Assembly (NCBI GenBank): GCA_003344405.1
Contig: NOWV01000009.1
Coordinates: 1,106,525-1,170,524, forward strand
Reading direction: 5' to 3'
Origin: Trichoplax sp. H2
Taxonomy: Eukaryota; Placozoa; Uniplacotomia; Trichoplacea
Length of the DNA: 64,000 nt
Shown here: positions 39,775-52,174 of the stretch, piece by piece
Layout: each line of letters opens with the position of its first letter
Numbering within the stretch: the stretch's first letter is position 1
The notes under the pieces: model-generated
What the model saw: the letters and a program-made list of their open reading frames with translations, nothing else
What the model was told of the DNA's origin: nothing
Databases searched by the model: none
Translations under genes and position numbers: made by a program

Positions 39775-39782
39775 TGACGTCA
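39775..39782. promoter_or_regulatory. Perfect CRE palindrome in the divergent promoter region
   Basis: TGACGTCA, the full cyclic-AMP response element palindrome, 288 bp before the kinesin ATG and about 790 bp before the TAF1C ATG. Its use is inferred from the motif and its position between divergent genes. Confidence 0.45.
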
Positions 39783-40154
39783 CGAATATGGGCTCGGTAT
39801 GGACTCTTTCTGCACGCTTTGCACTGCGCAGTAGCAGTAAGCTGTAAACTATTACAAAATTTTAATTTTGTGTATAGTGTATCATACAATCAGCATGACA
39901 GTACGATCATTATGGAGCACCGCACTATGTACAGTATCGTATGCTATCTTGGAGACTTTGGTTACTTACTGTCCCTTTCATCTACTTTAACTCGTTATAT
40001 CCGATATACATTGCTGTACACTGTCTATATAAGTCTATGATACATTACTGTACATGACTGCAACGAATTAAATATTGATTTAAATCGAGCTAACTTTACG
40101 TTTGCAACACTATACTGCATACGAGCGTATAATAATCTCCATTTGTATCTTTTT

Positions 40155-40225
40155 ATACAGTGCACAGTACACAGTACTTAACAAAGTACGGTACACTGTA
40201 CACTGTAGTACAGTACGGTACGGTC
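40155..40225. repeat. Short GTAC-palindrome cluster
   Basis: A run of TACAGTGCACAGTAC, GTACACTGTACACTG and GTACAGTACGGTACGG words, the same family as the large array at 62.1-63.1 kb. It lies in the presumed 5' region of the TAF1C gene. Confidence 0.7.
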
Positions 40226-40565
40226 TGTATCTAGAAGTCCATCGTAAAGGTAAATATCCCCCTTTACGTTATACTGTAGCTATGTAGTATCTCAAAACGA
40301 CAGGCCTTACCAGTCTATTTAGCTATTATAATAAGCCGATCTAGAATAGCTCAATAAAATATTTCGATAGTGCAGCAGCAACGCAACCTGCAAAAGCTGC
40401 TCAATTGAGCTGGAAAGCCTCACGGTATAGTGGATTTCTAAGTTATAATGACAAGGAAAGAATGATTCTTGTTCTACAGTATTGTTTAAACAACTTATAC
40501 GAATATGCTACCAAAGTATAGCATCGTATAGAAGCCTGCGGTAGAGGGACAAGCCAAAAACCATC

Positions 40566-43500
40566 ATGTCCAGAAAAAAGCAAGACTTGCAAGCTTCAGA
40601 TCGCTTTCCTGCTGCAAACTTTTCATATTCTAGCCGATCTAGAAAATCTCTTTCCTTTGTAGATTATGGTGAAAGTCCTGCATATTTATTTAAGCTCAGC
40701 AGTTGCAATGACGATAGAACAACTTTTGGACGTGAAGCTATTATACGCAAGCATCACGGAAATGGTAAAACTTTTATTGCATCTTGTATGCTACAGTCGG
40801 ACATTAATATAAACTACATACTGACAAATACCTCTCTTCAGTTCCACAGTAGTTTTTTGCATTCGTACATTGTTGACTGTTACATGGTGATCTTATCTCG
40901 ATCTCATTTGATCGTATATTGCAAGGGCTGCAGAAGCTGAGTTCGTACTGCACTCAGCTATAACATACAGCAGAGGACAAAATAATTACTGCTAAACAAG
41001 AGACTAATAAAAATCTACGTAGATTGAGTTGTACTGTACTGACAGTGAGTTGGTAATGATTATTCTATCTACTGCTCTATTCAACGTACGCTCGCATATT
41101 CTAACATCAGATGATAAATTTCAATTGCTGTACTATTCAAGCTGTGAAAGCAGTTAGAAGATGGACGCATCAATAGTTGAACGTGTTATTGATAAGATTG
41201 TGTAAATTTCTGAAAGTGAATAGAAATAGCATCTTTTGCATGTATGTTATTGATAATATGTTTTCATTATTGGTAGATTCTAAGCTAAGCCTTATTGCAT
41301 CACAGCCGACACTACCTTTGACGATGCCCAATGCAAGTATGTTGTAGAAGGAAGACCTTGTAATTATAGAATTGAAATTTAACTTTTGAACTACATTGTG
41401 TAACCTCTTCCTATACGCATACTGCAGTTTATTTGCATGTGTCGCCCATTAGTACTGATGGAAGTTGACCAACTTATAAATGCAATTATCCGACATATTT
41501 TTAAGGAATTCACGAAAACTTCGGTCCAATTAGTGCTATCACTACTAATGTGCAAAACCAGGTAACATCCTTGCTGATGTTATGAAGACTATTTTAGCCT
41601 TTAACTCGTAATTAAAGTAATAGCTTAGGATAATTAAAATACTACTTCAAGGTTACTGTTACCAGAACGTGATATACTGTGGTATCTACAGCCTAAGTTA
41701 ATGCAACAATTTCTTTTAAAATTACATATTAGATACTGTATTTCCAAAATCGTTATGATGATGTTATCTTCCAATCTTTACGCAGTCTTTTTGGATATGA
41801 ATTAAAAGATAACATAAAGTTCTCCAAGGTTGTATAGAATACTTTGCACTGTTTCGTCACAGCTTATAGTATGCACTTTGGAAGATACTATAAAATAGCT
41901 TTTATTGAGTTACCTTTTTTATGACTAATTTGTTACCATAAATGATATTTGAATTATGATCTAGACAAATCATGGACACACTCTATCTTTGAGTGAAGCT
42001 ATAGTTGATCTACCCTTAGATTTACTCGAAGAGTACCTTGGTGAAAGTTTAGAAATAGAAAGAAAAAAATCGGTATGTTATCGTTATTGAAAGCGATACA
42101 TATTGATTTTGATTGCTAGTAATTAACATAACTACACAACTATGATGAAACTTAGCAATTTTTAGATAGCTAACATTTAATTTCTTTGCAGACGGAAAAT
42201 TGCTTCCACGGTAATTGTATTTCGTATCACCCGTTTGATAACAGTGCCAATAAAGCTAACGTAAAAGCTAATGGAATCCTGATATATCCTAGTGGCAAAT
42301 CTCATAGCATTTTAAGTATGATATCGATTAAATTTATTTGTATAGAATTACCTGAATGATCGATCCATAGTTGACACTCTGATATAGATGCGGCAATGAT
42401 TAAGAGCGAATTAAAAGATTATCACTTTGCGAATAAACTCCCATTTTGCAGCTTAAAACTGAGCAAAAAGCAAAGTTTTGCAATAAATGGACAAATCCAT
42501 GAAATAACACCAGTTATTGGCAGTAAGAAAATCTTAACTTGTTGACGGCTTCATTGGTAAAGCTTTCAACTAATTCTTGCTATAATTAATTATTGAAGAT
42601 CTTGTAGGCGTGAGGGCTGACTATAATTGTGCCTTATTAAAGGTAACAAGATATTTTACTAATATTATTTAAATTAGAAGCTTCCTTGAATGATATTTCG
42701 ATTGACTATTAATTACAACAGGTGAAGTGCCATGATATCGGAAATTTTCTCAATAACGATGATGTAAGCGATGATTTCCCTGAAATTTCTCTATTGAAGT
42801 AGCTAATTTAATTGATTGTGTAATTATTTTCAGATCGAGTGTAGTTTTTTAGAATGTTGCAGTACATTTCAATTGAACTATCCTCCCCGATCAATTTGTC
42901 TTAAGTGAGTTTGTATTTAGATATAAAGTTATTTCTTATATGCGAAAGTAAAGATATGAATAATTAGATTGCCACTTTAACGCAGTCCTTACATTGATGG
43001 GGAAATGGCTATCGTTTGCAGTTCAGGTGGTATACAAGTCTGGTCTGAATCAAATGGGTAAGTATAAATTCCTCTTTTGCTAGTAAATTATAATAATTAT
43101 ATTATTCCTCTAAGATATTGAGGTGAATCTAATTTGCAGATCTCGAGAAATACGGGCAAATAGTAATTATTTATCACATGAGGAGCTGCTTTCATCGTGG
43201 TACGGCTGTCAATTTGCTGGTCATCCGAGACTTCTTGCGGTTGCGTCTTCAAGTGATTTCGATCTTATAGATTTTAGGGTCTGTATAAAATGAAAAATTA
43301 ATATTAACAGCAATTTTATGAATCTTGCACTTAAGGAATTTTTTTTCGTATAGGTAAAGCCTTTAAAGCGACGAAGCTTGTTTGCAATTCCCACATCACA
43401 TTTACTAATAAATGAGAAGTTCGTCGCAATACAACGCCATTCTCGCCCATTTTACCATCTTCTTGGTACACAACAGTCTTTACTGTTACTGGATGAACGT

Positions 43501-45730
43501 TTTCCATCTCATCCGGTTAATTTCTTACTTTTGTATATCTGACGTTTGGTATTAATTATTCCCGGCACTGTAGTAATGGCATATTTGATCTACTGATAGG
43601 TGTTGAAATGGCGACATCATTTACGTTCTAATCCCTTTTGCATATCAACTGTCCAAGACATTTTTTCTAACCAACCTGATGGTATTTGATAGAAAATATA
43701 TAGTAGTTGATATATATACTTTACTTTTATACAGCTACGTTAGATGTGAATCATTATGATGTACTTGCTGGCATAATACAGCTATTCAGCTAGAGATTTT
43801 CTATACCTAAGACAAACTGACATGAAAAATTTTTCTCTGCCATAGATCTCGCATTGATTGGTAGCTATAATTCGCACGAAATACATTGTTATCAGTTCAC
43901 TAGTAAGAGATATTGTAATATTAAATTTCATTCTTAAGGTTTATGATTAAATGTAATGCCGTTATGTATACATTATTCCCTTCGACAAGTATTTTCAGTT
44001 ACTGTAAATGCATTTTATTTCAGCTGCTACAGCTTCTACTGCTCCGATCGTGCCATTATTAGATCGAGAAGACTCTTGTGTTGGGCCACCGCGGTCGACA
44101 GAATTACACTGGCAGATATCGAATTACAGGTAAAGCTACATTAATAGTTTGAGCCGTATAGCTTCGTCATTTAATGTAACTTAACTAGTATACTAACTTC
44201 TTTAATTGGCTATATGGTAGTGAATGGCCGGCTCTCATTAATAAGGGAAAGCTTGGACTATGGTTAGCTTCTGATAAGAGACTCGATGCACCACTAATTG
44301 GAATGACAACAGTATCTCACGATGCAAGTGAAGGTGGTGGTCTACATGTGATTCAGGCAAGCATTTATTCAGTATGAAGTTAAATGTGAAACTGTAACAA
44401 AGCTACACTCCATTATTACAAAAATATATATTGTTTACACCTGATATATTTGGTTATTGATGAAATAGCTGTCAGCTTGTGGCGATATATTCTACCAAAC
44501 ATATGCCACCGTCGAGAGAAACAGAATGTTACTAGGCTTGGAAGATTACGATAAAACTTGCAGTCTTCACTTTTGCCAGTCTGTGCCGGAAACTCCAGAT
44601 TTTATTAAGCAGTTGTGCTTAGATTGGAGTTATCAAGCAGAACAAATTCACAAAGTATAAAATTGATAAATTTAGAATTCTTCTACCAATATTTTATTAT
44701 TCTTGCACTTTATAACTTATCATAGGACTTAGAACACAAGCAAGGAGGGACTGTTTCGTATGATTACAACTTGTTATCCGCATCAGATCTTCGCCAATGT
44801 ATGAATTACTTTTCTAGACTCACAAATTATACTTTGGATGTTGTCTTTAATAGTTTATTTGATCTTCTGATTAGGTCTTATAGATACTACAGCTACGCAA
44901 GATTACCTCTGTCCTTGTTGTCAGAGATATCCCGAAAATATACAGTCGATTAATTCTTCACATAATTTCAATTTAAATTCTCAACAATGCAGCTGCGGTC
45001 TGACAACAGATAAATCAACTGTACTTTTTAATGCTTACAAGGAAGGCGCCATTTTAAAAAGTAATGGTGATACACGTAATGAGGCCAGCGATTTAATACT
45101 TGTTCAAAATCCAAAGAGTTTTTCTGATCAATTTAGTAAAAACATATGGTCTATTTGGGATATTAATGAAAATATTGGTAGGCCTAGTTCCGGAAGACAA
45201 AACTTACAATCATCAGATATGGTACAAAGTTTTCAACAAAGAGAAATATTATCAGGATCCCAAACTGAAACTTTACTCAATGATCCAGTAATAAATCCCA
45301 GTAGAACATCTCAGCTACCACAATCTTCGACTTTAAATGTTAGTAAGACTCATTTCTTGCTGTTCTTATTATAGTTCTCCACTACATTTAGTTGATGTTT
45401 ATCGGTTTATCGTTACCATTATTATAAATGAAAAGATGTGCGCATTTCGTGATTTATTCATTTGAACTTGTAACGACGTGATAGATTCGAGAAAATAATA
45501 ACCGAAAAAGAGTAAGCGAAAGTAATAAAGGTAAGGATTTGCGATATATTTATAGTGTTTATTATGGTTAATTGGGAGCTATAATTTTGAACGATGTTGT
45601 GAAACAATGCCATCGATCTCAGATTTAATCATTCCAACACACAGATAGCCGGAGACGTTTATCCACGCGGCTGTCGGATAAGAGTGCCAAGAAAACGAAT
45701 AGGTCATTACGGACTAAAATTGGATTCTAA
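40566..45730 (+). CDS. TAF1C: TAF1C-like subunit of the RNA polymerase I selectivity factor SL1
   Basis: About 23 exons, roughly 857 residues, close to the human protein. Well-phased exons include 40566-40764, 41786-41828, 41965-42072, 42192-42315, 42388-42522, 42599-42642, 42722-42763, 42834-42904, 42986-43057, 43140-43278, 43354-43515, 43600-43681, 43846-43902, 44024-44129, 44221-44356, 44469-44654, 44726-44798, 44875-45338, 45485-45530 and 45645-45730. The call rests on a WD/beta-propeller-like middle (GGIQVWSESNG; LLLLDERFPSHPVLKWRHH; LSACGDIFYQ) and a basic tail ending GF, as I recall for TAF1C. The product would sit in the nucleolus and help place TBP on rDNA promoters. The late exon 44875-45338 encodes a CPCC cluster and a polar, low-complexity tail. 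Less certain: the joint near 41359/41453, and the end of the exon starting 43735, where no GT occurs in the needed phase. Family confidence is moderate because it rests on motif memory. Confidence 0.72.
44357..44468 (+). other. GC-AG intron in the TAF1C-like gene
   Basis: The exon ends GTGATTCAG and the intron starts GCAAGC, the strong context expected for GC donors. The acceptor is GAAATAG. The phase-0 junction joins LHVIQ to LSACGDIFYQ without a break. No GT donor in this exon gives an open join. Confidence 0.85.
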
Positions 45731-47954
45731 ACGGTGTTTGATCTAATGTTTTTATTTGTTAACTGTTTATATTATTGTGTAAATATGTTTAAGTTATCAT
45801 GTACGTGTGTACAAAATTAAACAAATTTATATATGGTGCCAATACCTAGGCTGATTTCAGGACCTGCAAACTCATAATTTATGTCTAACCATGTCATATC
45901 ACAACGCTTTAATTTTTAATGATATTGAAAATTTGAACCATTTGTTTATGCTATAAGAAAGCTTGCGTTTCATTTGCTGCTGTTATTATTGCCTAAATAT
46001 AACCAAAAATATATTTATAGCGTGAAAAGCTTCTTATGCTAAATTTTAATAGGACTGACAGCATTAACTAAACTTCAGATTTATTACTGGATATACGAAA
46101 GTTATAATTAATGTAACACATATATGTAAATGTGCTCTGTATATATAGTACGAAGATACTTGTATCTAACCTGCGAGTATATGTACAGCTTAAGATGGGA
46201 GTTATAAAGTGAAATCTGCAAGCTACCATACGAAACAAATTATCAAAATTGTTATAATTCTTGATAGTTTCAAGTTAACCTATCACCAAGGAGTGACAAC
46301 ACATCCTCTATGTTTTATGTTTTATAATATTAGAAGTTATCCTGTATTAAACTTATCCGTGAAAGTGATTTAATATTCAGATTAGAATTTTTTCGGTGGC
46401 ATATGTTGACTACGCTATAAGCTTGTATTTCCTAAATACTTGTATCATAAGTAATCTAATTTTGTTGCAAGTACTGATAAGAATTCTAATATCAATCGCA
46501 TATTGGGTATGGCTATTATCAAATCTGAACTGGTGATAACATATCGACAATATCGTCTGTTTATTGAAGCCCTTTAAGTTAAAGGATGAGTATAGTACTT
46601 AAATTACTATCCTTATCCAGTACAAGGCAAGATGTGTTAAATCATGGACTACTGATTAAATGCAACACAATTTATCGTCAGTTAACCTCATAAGTACTAC
46701 GAATGCACCTATAGTATTATACAGTAATGCACAAATCCAAAGCTATTAAATCGTGTTACTATGGAAACGTGGATTCTAATTGTATTTGTAGTAAGGCTAA
46801 CGTTGTATTACTGCAGATTATAATATTATACATCTGATATCTCACGGACGGAATGCAAGCTTAAATTCATCGTTAAATAACTAAGTTAATGGTGAATAAG
46901 TAACTTGGCGTAAGCTTCAACATCATTAATTAATTATACAGTATATTTGATAGAGTGCATGCTACAAATAGTGAGTACCAGTAGTATACATATTAGCTTG
47001 CAATTGAGGGTAATTGTAACGAGCTCGACTTTACGAATTTATCAAGCAGGTTTCATACCATACAATGCATTGGTAAGTTGTATTCATTTACTGTTATCTA
47101 ATTTAGCAATTACAGAACTGATCATTGTTAACATTAGATATGGTTTAGGCCAGCGTAGTAGTGAAGATATGTTGCTATCAGACGATATAGTTATTGTACA
47201 GCTTTGACTCATCGGCACATCAAATTCGATATCATGAAAGTGTTAAGATTATGAGCTATCATATAAGATTTTTTTATTGCTCGGCTGATTTTCTAGTAGC
47301 TGGAATGTACAAGAGATATTATGATGATACATTGCCCAATATACCGTAATGTCATATCAACAGCTATAGTGATAATCGTTGCTCACAACATCTTTTTATG
47401 AGGCGGTAAATATGCAAGATAAAGTAGCAAAGTACAAGTATTTTTCCATAATGCTCAACATCTGTTCTATCTTTATCCTAATAGATTAAGCTTTATTTAT
47501 AAAACGGTATTGTAAACAATATTACAGTACTCGTTTACTAACTCTTCATTGTACATCACATTATAGAATAAGCAATAGTATGATGATAGTAGACATATCA
47601 CAATTCATCTTGACATTTAACATTGATTTGATCTACGTTGAAACTCATTTATCTAATGATACCGTGAACAATTTTATTCATTTACTATTATATATATTAT
47701 CACATCACCTCATATTCCATAAAAAAAACCAACAGTATATGCATGTTGATAGTTAGTAGACCAACACACTAATCAGACCTAAATTCGTAAATTTATTTTC
47801 ATTAACGTAAGATTTGTATATCAGCTTCGGTATTATAGACATTATTATACTACTATTATGTTAAATTAGGTTGGCTTTAGCTAGCTCTTCATTTCACCAT
47901 TTAAGTAATACACTGTAGAAGAGGAAATTAAAAATAATACGACGAATCTCTAAA
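45731..47954. other. Intergenic region between TAF1C-like and LRRC61-like genes
   Basis: AT-rich; I see no conserved coding exon. An 86-codon plus-strand ORF at 46947-47207 has no recognisable feature and is probably chance. Confidence 0.55.
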
Positions 47955-50336
47955 ATGGTGGAGAAAATTGTTGGTAAGCATGGATATTAATATTAACTCT
48001 ACAATTTGTATAATACTAGTAGTTGACAATAGCTATGATTAGGCTGAATGAATTCTTTAAAGATAGAAGATCGTTACATATGCAAGATGGCATAAATTTA
48101 ATTTGGAAACTTTATCACGAGTTTGCATCTATAAGAGGTAAAATGATTACGATTTCATATTGTTCCAGATGGAGTTTTAACAGTGGATTATCTCAAGTCA
48201 ACATCAGAAGAATTTGACGTAGATAGTATTCGAGAAATAATTCTAAGGCGCATGGGTAAGTTATAGCATCATTATATCAGGCTCAGCCATATAAGATTTA
48301 AATCTTTTGCAGTCAATTATCGCCACTTTTACAAATTTTAGCGTTGAAACAGACTAATATTTGTGCTAGTATTAAAAGAAGAATGTCATCAAAGATGTTT
48401 TAAGTGATATTTGTGTTGTGCAGAGTTTAGTTTATGATGGTTTTATTTCGAGGCAAATAGAACATTTTTATCAATATATGCTACTTAGAAGATAGTGATT
48501 TGTTCGTTTGGTAATTCACTGTCAATATAATATTAATTAGAAGATTAGTATAATCTAAGCAAATTATAATTATCAATTTCAGGATTACGAGACATAACAT
48601 GCGTTAATCAATGCAGAAACGTAGTAAGACTGGTTTTATCTGATAATAAAATAAGAAATTTATCAGCTTTAGGTGAGGAATGTGGTTAAGTAGGCGTTAT
48701 TACTACTACAAGCCGTGTTAGTATTGATTGACTATGTTTTTGGAAAACGATGATACAATATGATTTTTTAATGGATGTAATACTATAAGTCTTATTACTG
48801 TATATTTGATATTTAATTTTATTTATTATTACACTGCTAACATCTGCCTTTGTATTTATCTCATAATTAATTAAGCATTCTTGCTGGTTACTACTGTACT
48901 ATACAGTATATACACTATTATCTAGCTTACTATCTAATTGTATACAATATTTATTCTATACGTTGTCTTGCTTTCTTGAATCAAAAGTCGCTATTCTTAT
49001 AAAAAATTGTAAAGTAAGAAAATAGCTACTAGTAATTGTACACAAATGATATGCACTACAGAACCTCCTAAATACTACTGCCAGTGCAAAGTATCACTAT
49101 GTCACGAATCTATTAGCAAATCTAATACAAAGCTTGAAGGAGATATTTACAGCTAATATTGATGTTAGAAAAGAAGTTGCTTGGTGATTAAATGCCAGCT
49201 TTTAGACTATCACAGCAGAATACGATCACTTTCTAGAAGTGATTATGTGGTGATTTCGTCTTTAAAGTGATATTTTCACGATTTTTGCTAAAAATATTAT
49301 GTAAATGAGATCATGAATAAGTTAAAATTTATTGAAACTCCGAATTATTTTTCAGATGGATTAACAGAATTGACTCTCCTTAATTTATCGTCTAATGACA
49401 TCACTTCTTTAGGTGGGTTGATAATACGTGTACAAAGATTTGATTTGAGACTAAGTTTATCATTACAGTGTATTACTAGGATTCGATTGTTGAAACACAG
49501 TACTATAACACTCGAGTATGTAGAATGACGAAAGTGTGATTGACAAGTTTTATTATTTTCTCAGACGGGCTTAACAACCTTGAAAAGTTGACTACACTCA
49601 ATTTAGCCGGCAATTCTATCGCAACGTTAGTTACTGTTGTAATTTGATCTTTATATTGTCGATGATAGATAACTAAACTTTTCTTAAAGCTGCACTTGTC
49701 CAACACTTTGTTTTACGTAGAATCGAGGCTCTGAGTTCATTAAGCAATCTGAAGGCTTTGACCAATTTACGGCTTCATGATGATATGCGTGGGATCTCTA
49801 ATCCAGGTATAATAATGATTGTACCCTTGATGATTGGAAAACATCATGATACACGCTCGTATGTCTACGATCATATATAGTAGAATATTTTGTTTCTACT
49901 GTAGGCAATTTATTATTTTCTCTTCCTATAATTCTAGTCTGCCAGCTAAATAATTATCAATCTGCTGTCGTTGGATATTGTCCTAATTTAAGAATATTAA
50001 ACGGTATGTATAGTTTGCCTATTTTAACTTGGTTGACTAATCATGTGCTGGCCAGGTCAACTAATTAGATTAGAATTGATGATAAAAACAATATTACACT
50101 ATTATACTAGACAAATGATAACTAACTGCAAAGTAAATATACAGGTGAGATTATAAAAGGTGATGGAAGTACTCTATTCAGCCTATTTCGAGAGATGGAT
50201 AAGAAAATTGACGGTAAGTTGTATTGAAAACGAAAATTATCACCATAGGTAATCTATATATAATCGATTGGTTACAATTGTATTTGGAGACCATTGCCGA
50301 AGCTGAGATACCACAGTAACTACAGTTTCTACATGA
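47955..50336 (+). CDS. LRRC61: LRRC61-like leucine-rich-repeat protein
   Basis: Exons 47955-47973, 48169-48255, 48583-48672, 49356-49412, 49565-49625, 49721-49806, 49938-50003 and 50145-50213 join in frame, giving 178 residues plus a tail. The start (LTVDYLKSTSEEFDVDSIREI) resembles the ITPQLL..TGEFSLESI opening of LRRC61. Leucine-rich repeats follow, mostly one per exon: LVLSDNKIRNLSAL, LTLLNLSSNDITSL and LTTLNLAGNSIAT. The cap region then reads CPNLRILNGEIIKGDGSTLFSLFREMD, matching the LRRC61 order LKVIDGE..G.GSELYQLCRDLD. Most boundaries are phase 1 and fall at repeat edges, the usual LRR gene layout. The last exon is uncertain: a short one ending at the stop at 50334-50336 fits in frame from acceptors at about 50309 or 50317. 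The molecular function of LRRC61 is not known; a scaffold role is only inferred from LRRs. Human LRRC61 is longer at the C-terminus. Confidence 0.85.
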
Positions 50337-51125
50337 TGAGCTTTTATGCAATTATTGTTTAGCAATTATCGAGAACTGTAAGGCATAATCAAATTTTACT
50401 AATAATACTGTAAAATGGACATGATACAGAAAATAGTTAGTTTAAATTAAGTAAACTGCGGTCATATTAGTTCCAGCGATGACATTTACAATAGTGATGG
50501 TAGAGTGTGAGTGTACAGTATAAATAGAAGAGAATTTAATCGTTGATTTTAATTGCAATACTGTACGAGTATTGATCACTAAATTGAGAACTGATACTGA
50601 AATACTTAAATTCATGTGCATCGTAAGAGCGATGCTAATTATGTGAATGATACAGTACGGCCTGTTCTTAACATGACATTTTCAAAATTTTAATTTTCTG
50701 TAGATCTAAAGCCACTCAGTTCATGATATCAGAATTACATTTTTAACCAGGAACTGTTCCATAATAATGAGATTTTCGAGTTTGATTCTTTCTTTGTAAA
50801 TTGATATAGTTTAATTAATTAATCCCGGTCTTGAAATATTGTCTAGCATTCCTTTTATAGCGTTCAAGTGTGTAAAGTATACGATGACATCACTTAAGGA
50901 CAAATGTTTTTGATACTCAAAGATACCACGCTCTCGGTCAATCATTTTTTTACTTTTCATTTACATTATTTTTTTAGCCTGGTCTTTATAGAACCTATAA
51001 TACAACATCGCACCTATTGAAAACTTTTATGATTAAATGTTAATTATCTTATTTAAATTTTCTAAAAAAATTGCTATTGTGATTGATGCAACGATACTGT
51101 AAAATTGTCCATTGATAGACTATTT
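50337..51125. other. Intergenic, no gene recognised
   Basis: AT-rich sequence downstream of the LRRC61-like gene. No ORF, repeat array or RNA gene that I can support. Confidence 0.5.
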
Positions 51126-51128
51126 TAA

Positions 51129-51401
51129 GCAAGAGATGGGTTAGATGTTTATGAAGTTAGCCATTATATTAGAGATGGATTGAATAGTGCCTTTGGTATG
51201 ACTAATAAATGTACGAGTAATGGTATGTGTAAGGAGAGAAAGAAAGGCAAAATAGACGAATATTTGAAAGATGTAATTTGTATGACTTGGAAGATGTTGA
51301 AATAAAATGATCTATTTACAAAGGAAGAGAAAGAAGCGGAAAAAATTACTGGAAGTAGAGTATGCTTGATCCCATCTATTTTCAAGAGTTATTGTGTCTA
51401 A
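51129..51401 (+). pseudogene. Decayed ORF fragment of unknown origin
   Basis: An open plus-strand frame of 58 codons, rich in charged residues (MCKERKKGKIDEYLKD, TWKMLK), meets a single TAA at 51303 and continues open for another 31 codons (FTKEEKEAEKITGSRVC) to a TAA at 51399. There is no in-frame start at the front and no obvious splice site. Composition is unlike neighbouring non-coding DNA, where stops come every few codons. I do not recognise the family. A minus-strand ORF over the same span (51164-51385) is a hydrophobic shadow. A relic of a gene or mobile element is the simplest reading. Confidence 0.35.
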
Positions 51402-51493
51402 ACGTGTTGATGAGGTACTATATAATGAAGTTGAAGAGTGTAAGCTGTTCTAAGCATGCAATAACTGCATCAAAAGATTGGTACAGTGGACAT

Positions 51494-51501
51494 TGACGTC
51501 A
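51494..51501. promoter_or_regulatory. Perfect CRE palindrome upstream of a candidate exon
   Basis: TGACGTCA about 115 bp before the ATG at 51617. Together with that ORF it hints at a promoter; otherwise unsupported. Confidence 0.3.
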
Positions 51502-51616
51502 CTACATGCGTGGGTTTTCGTTCTAGCGTTGTCTGAGGACAATCTGCTTGATAGCTAAGGTTCTTTACGGTATGATCTCTTTCCAACCTAGGCTGCACAT
51601 TCCACCGTGAATAAAG

Positions 51617-51817
51617 ATGATCTTGAACTCTGTAAATGATGATCATCATGATTGTAGTCCTAACGTAACTTTGAATGATCCTAGTTATTCTGGGCGTTAC
51701 CTATTGAAATTCGATTGCTTTACTGGTTCTTACTATCGAATTCGTGACATTAAAATGGCTGCATCACAGTTTAACTTTTGGGGGGTAAATTTTCGTTTTT
51801 TTTCTCCTGATATATAG
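51617..51817 (+). CDS. Hypothetical ORF or first exon
   Basis: A 66-codon ORF with a coding-like, mixed composition (NVTLNDPSYSGRYLLKFDCF, then MAASQFNFWG). An internal ATG in a good AAAATGG context lies near 51754, and a possible donor GGGTAAAT near 51782 would make it a first exon. I do not recognise a domain and found no matching downstream exon. It could be chance. Confidence 0.25.
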   Translation: MILNSVNDDHHDCSPNVTLNDPSYSGRYLLKFDCFTGSYYRIRDIKMAASQFNFWGVNFRFFSPDI

Positions 51818-52174
51818 GGTGCGTGATAGAAGGAAGGTTTTCTTTCCGCAATGTGCCAAATATAGTTTATTCTACGTCATAAGTTTTCATGCTTAGAATA
51901 AATATAATAATCAAATGGTGTAAGGCCTTATAAGGCATTGAAGTTACGCGTGATTATGAGTCATTTTAAGAATTTGTAAATAGTAGTGACTGAGTGGCGT
52001 ATAGTGCAGACCTAGAAAATTTTTTTCTAAGTTTGCTGCTATTGCCAAAATTGAATCAGTTAGGATTGAAATTGATCGAACTTTCCTTCCAGTCTACTTG
52101 AAGACGAAACTGAATACTTACAATCTGCTAGTTTTGGCTTGACTAAATTGAGCTGGAATCCTAGTCAATACAGG

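Noticed and set aside
51164-51385. 73-codon hydrophobic minus-strand ORF
   Set aside because: Antisense to the charged plus-strand ORF fragment; the A/G-rich opposite strand explains its Phe/Leu/Ser content.
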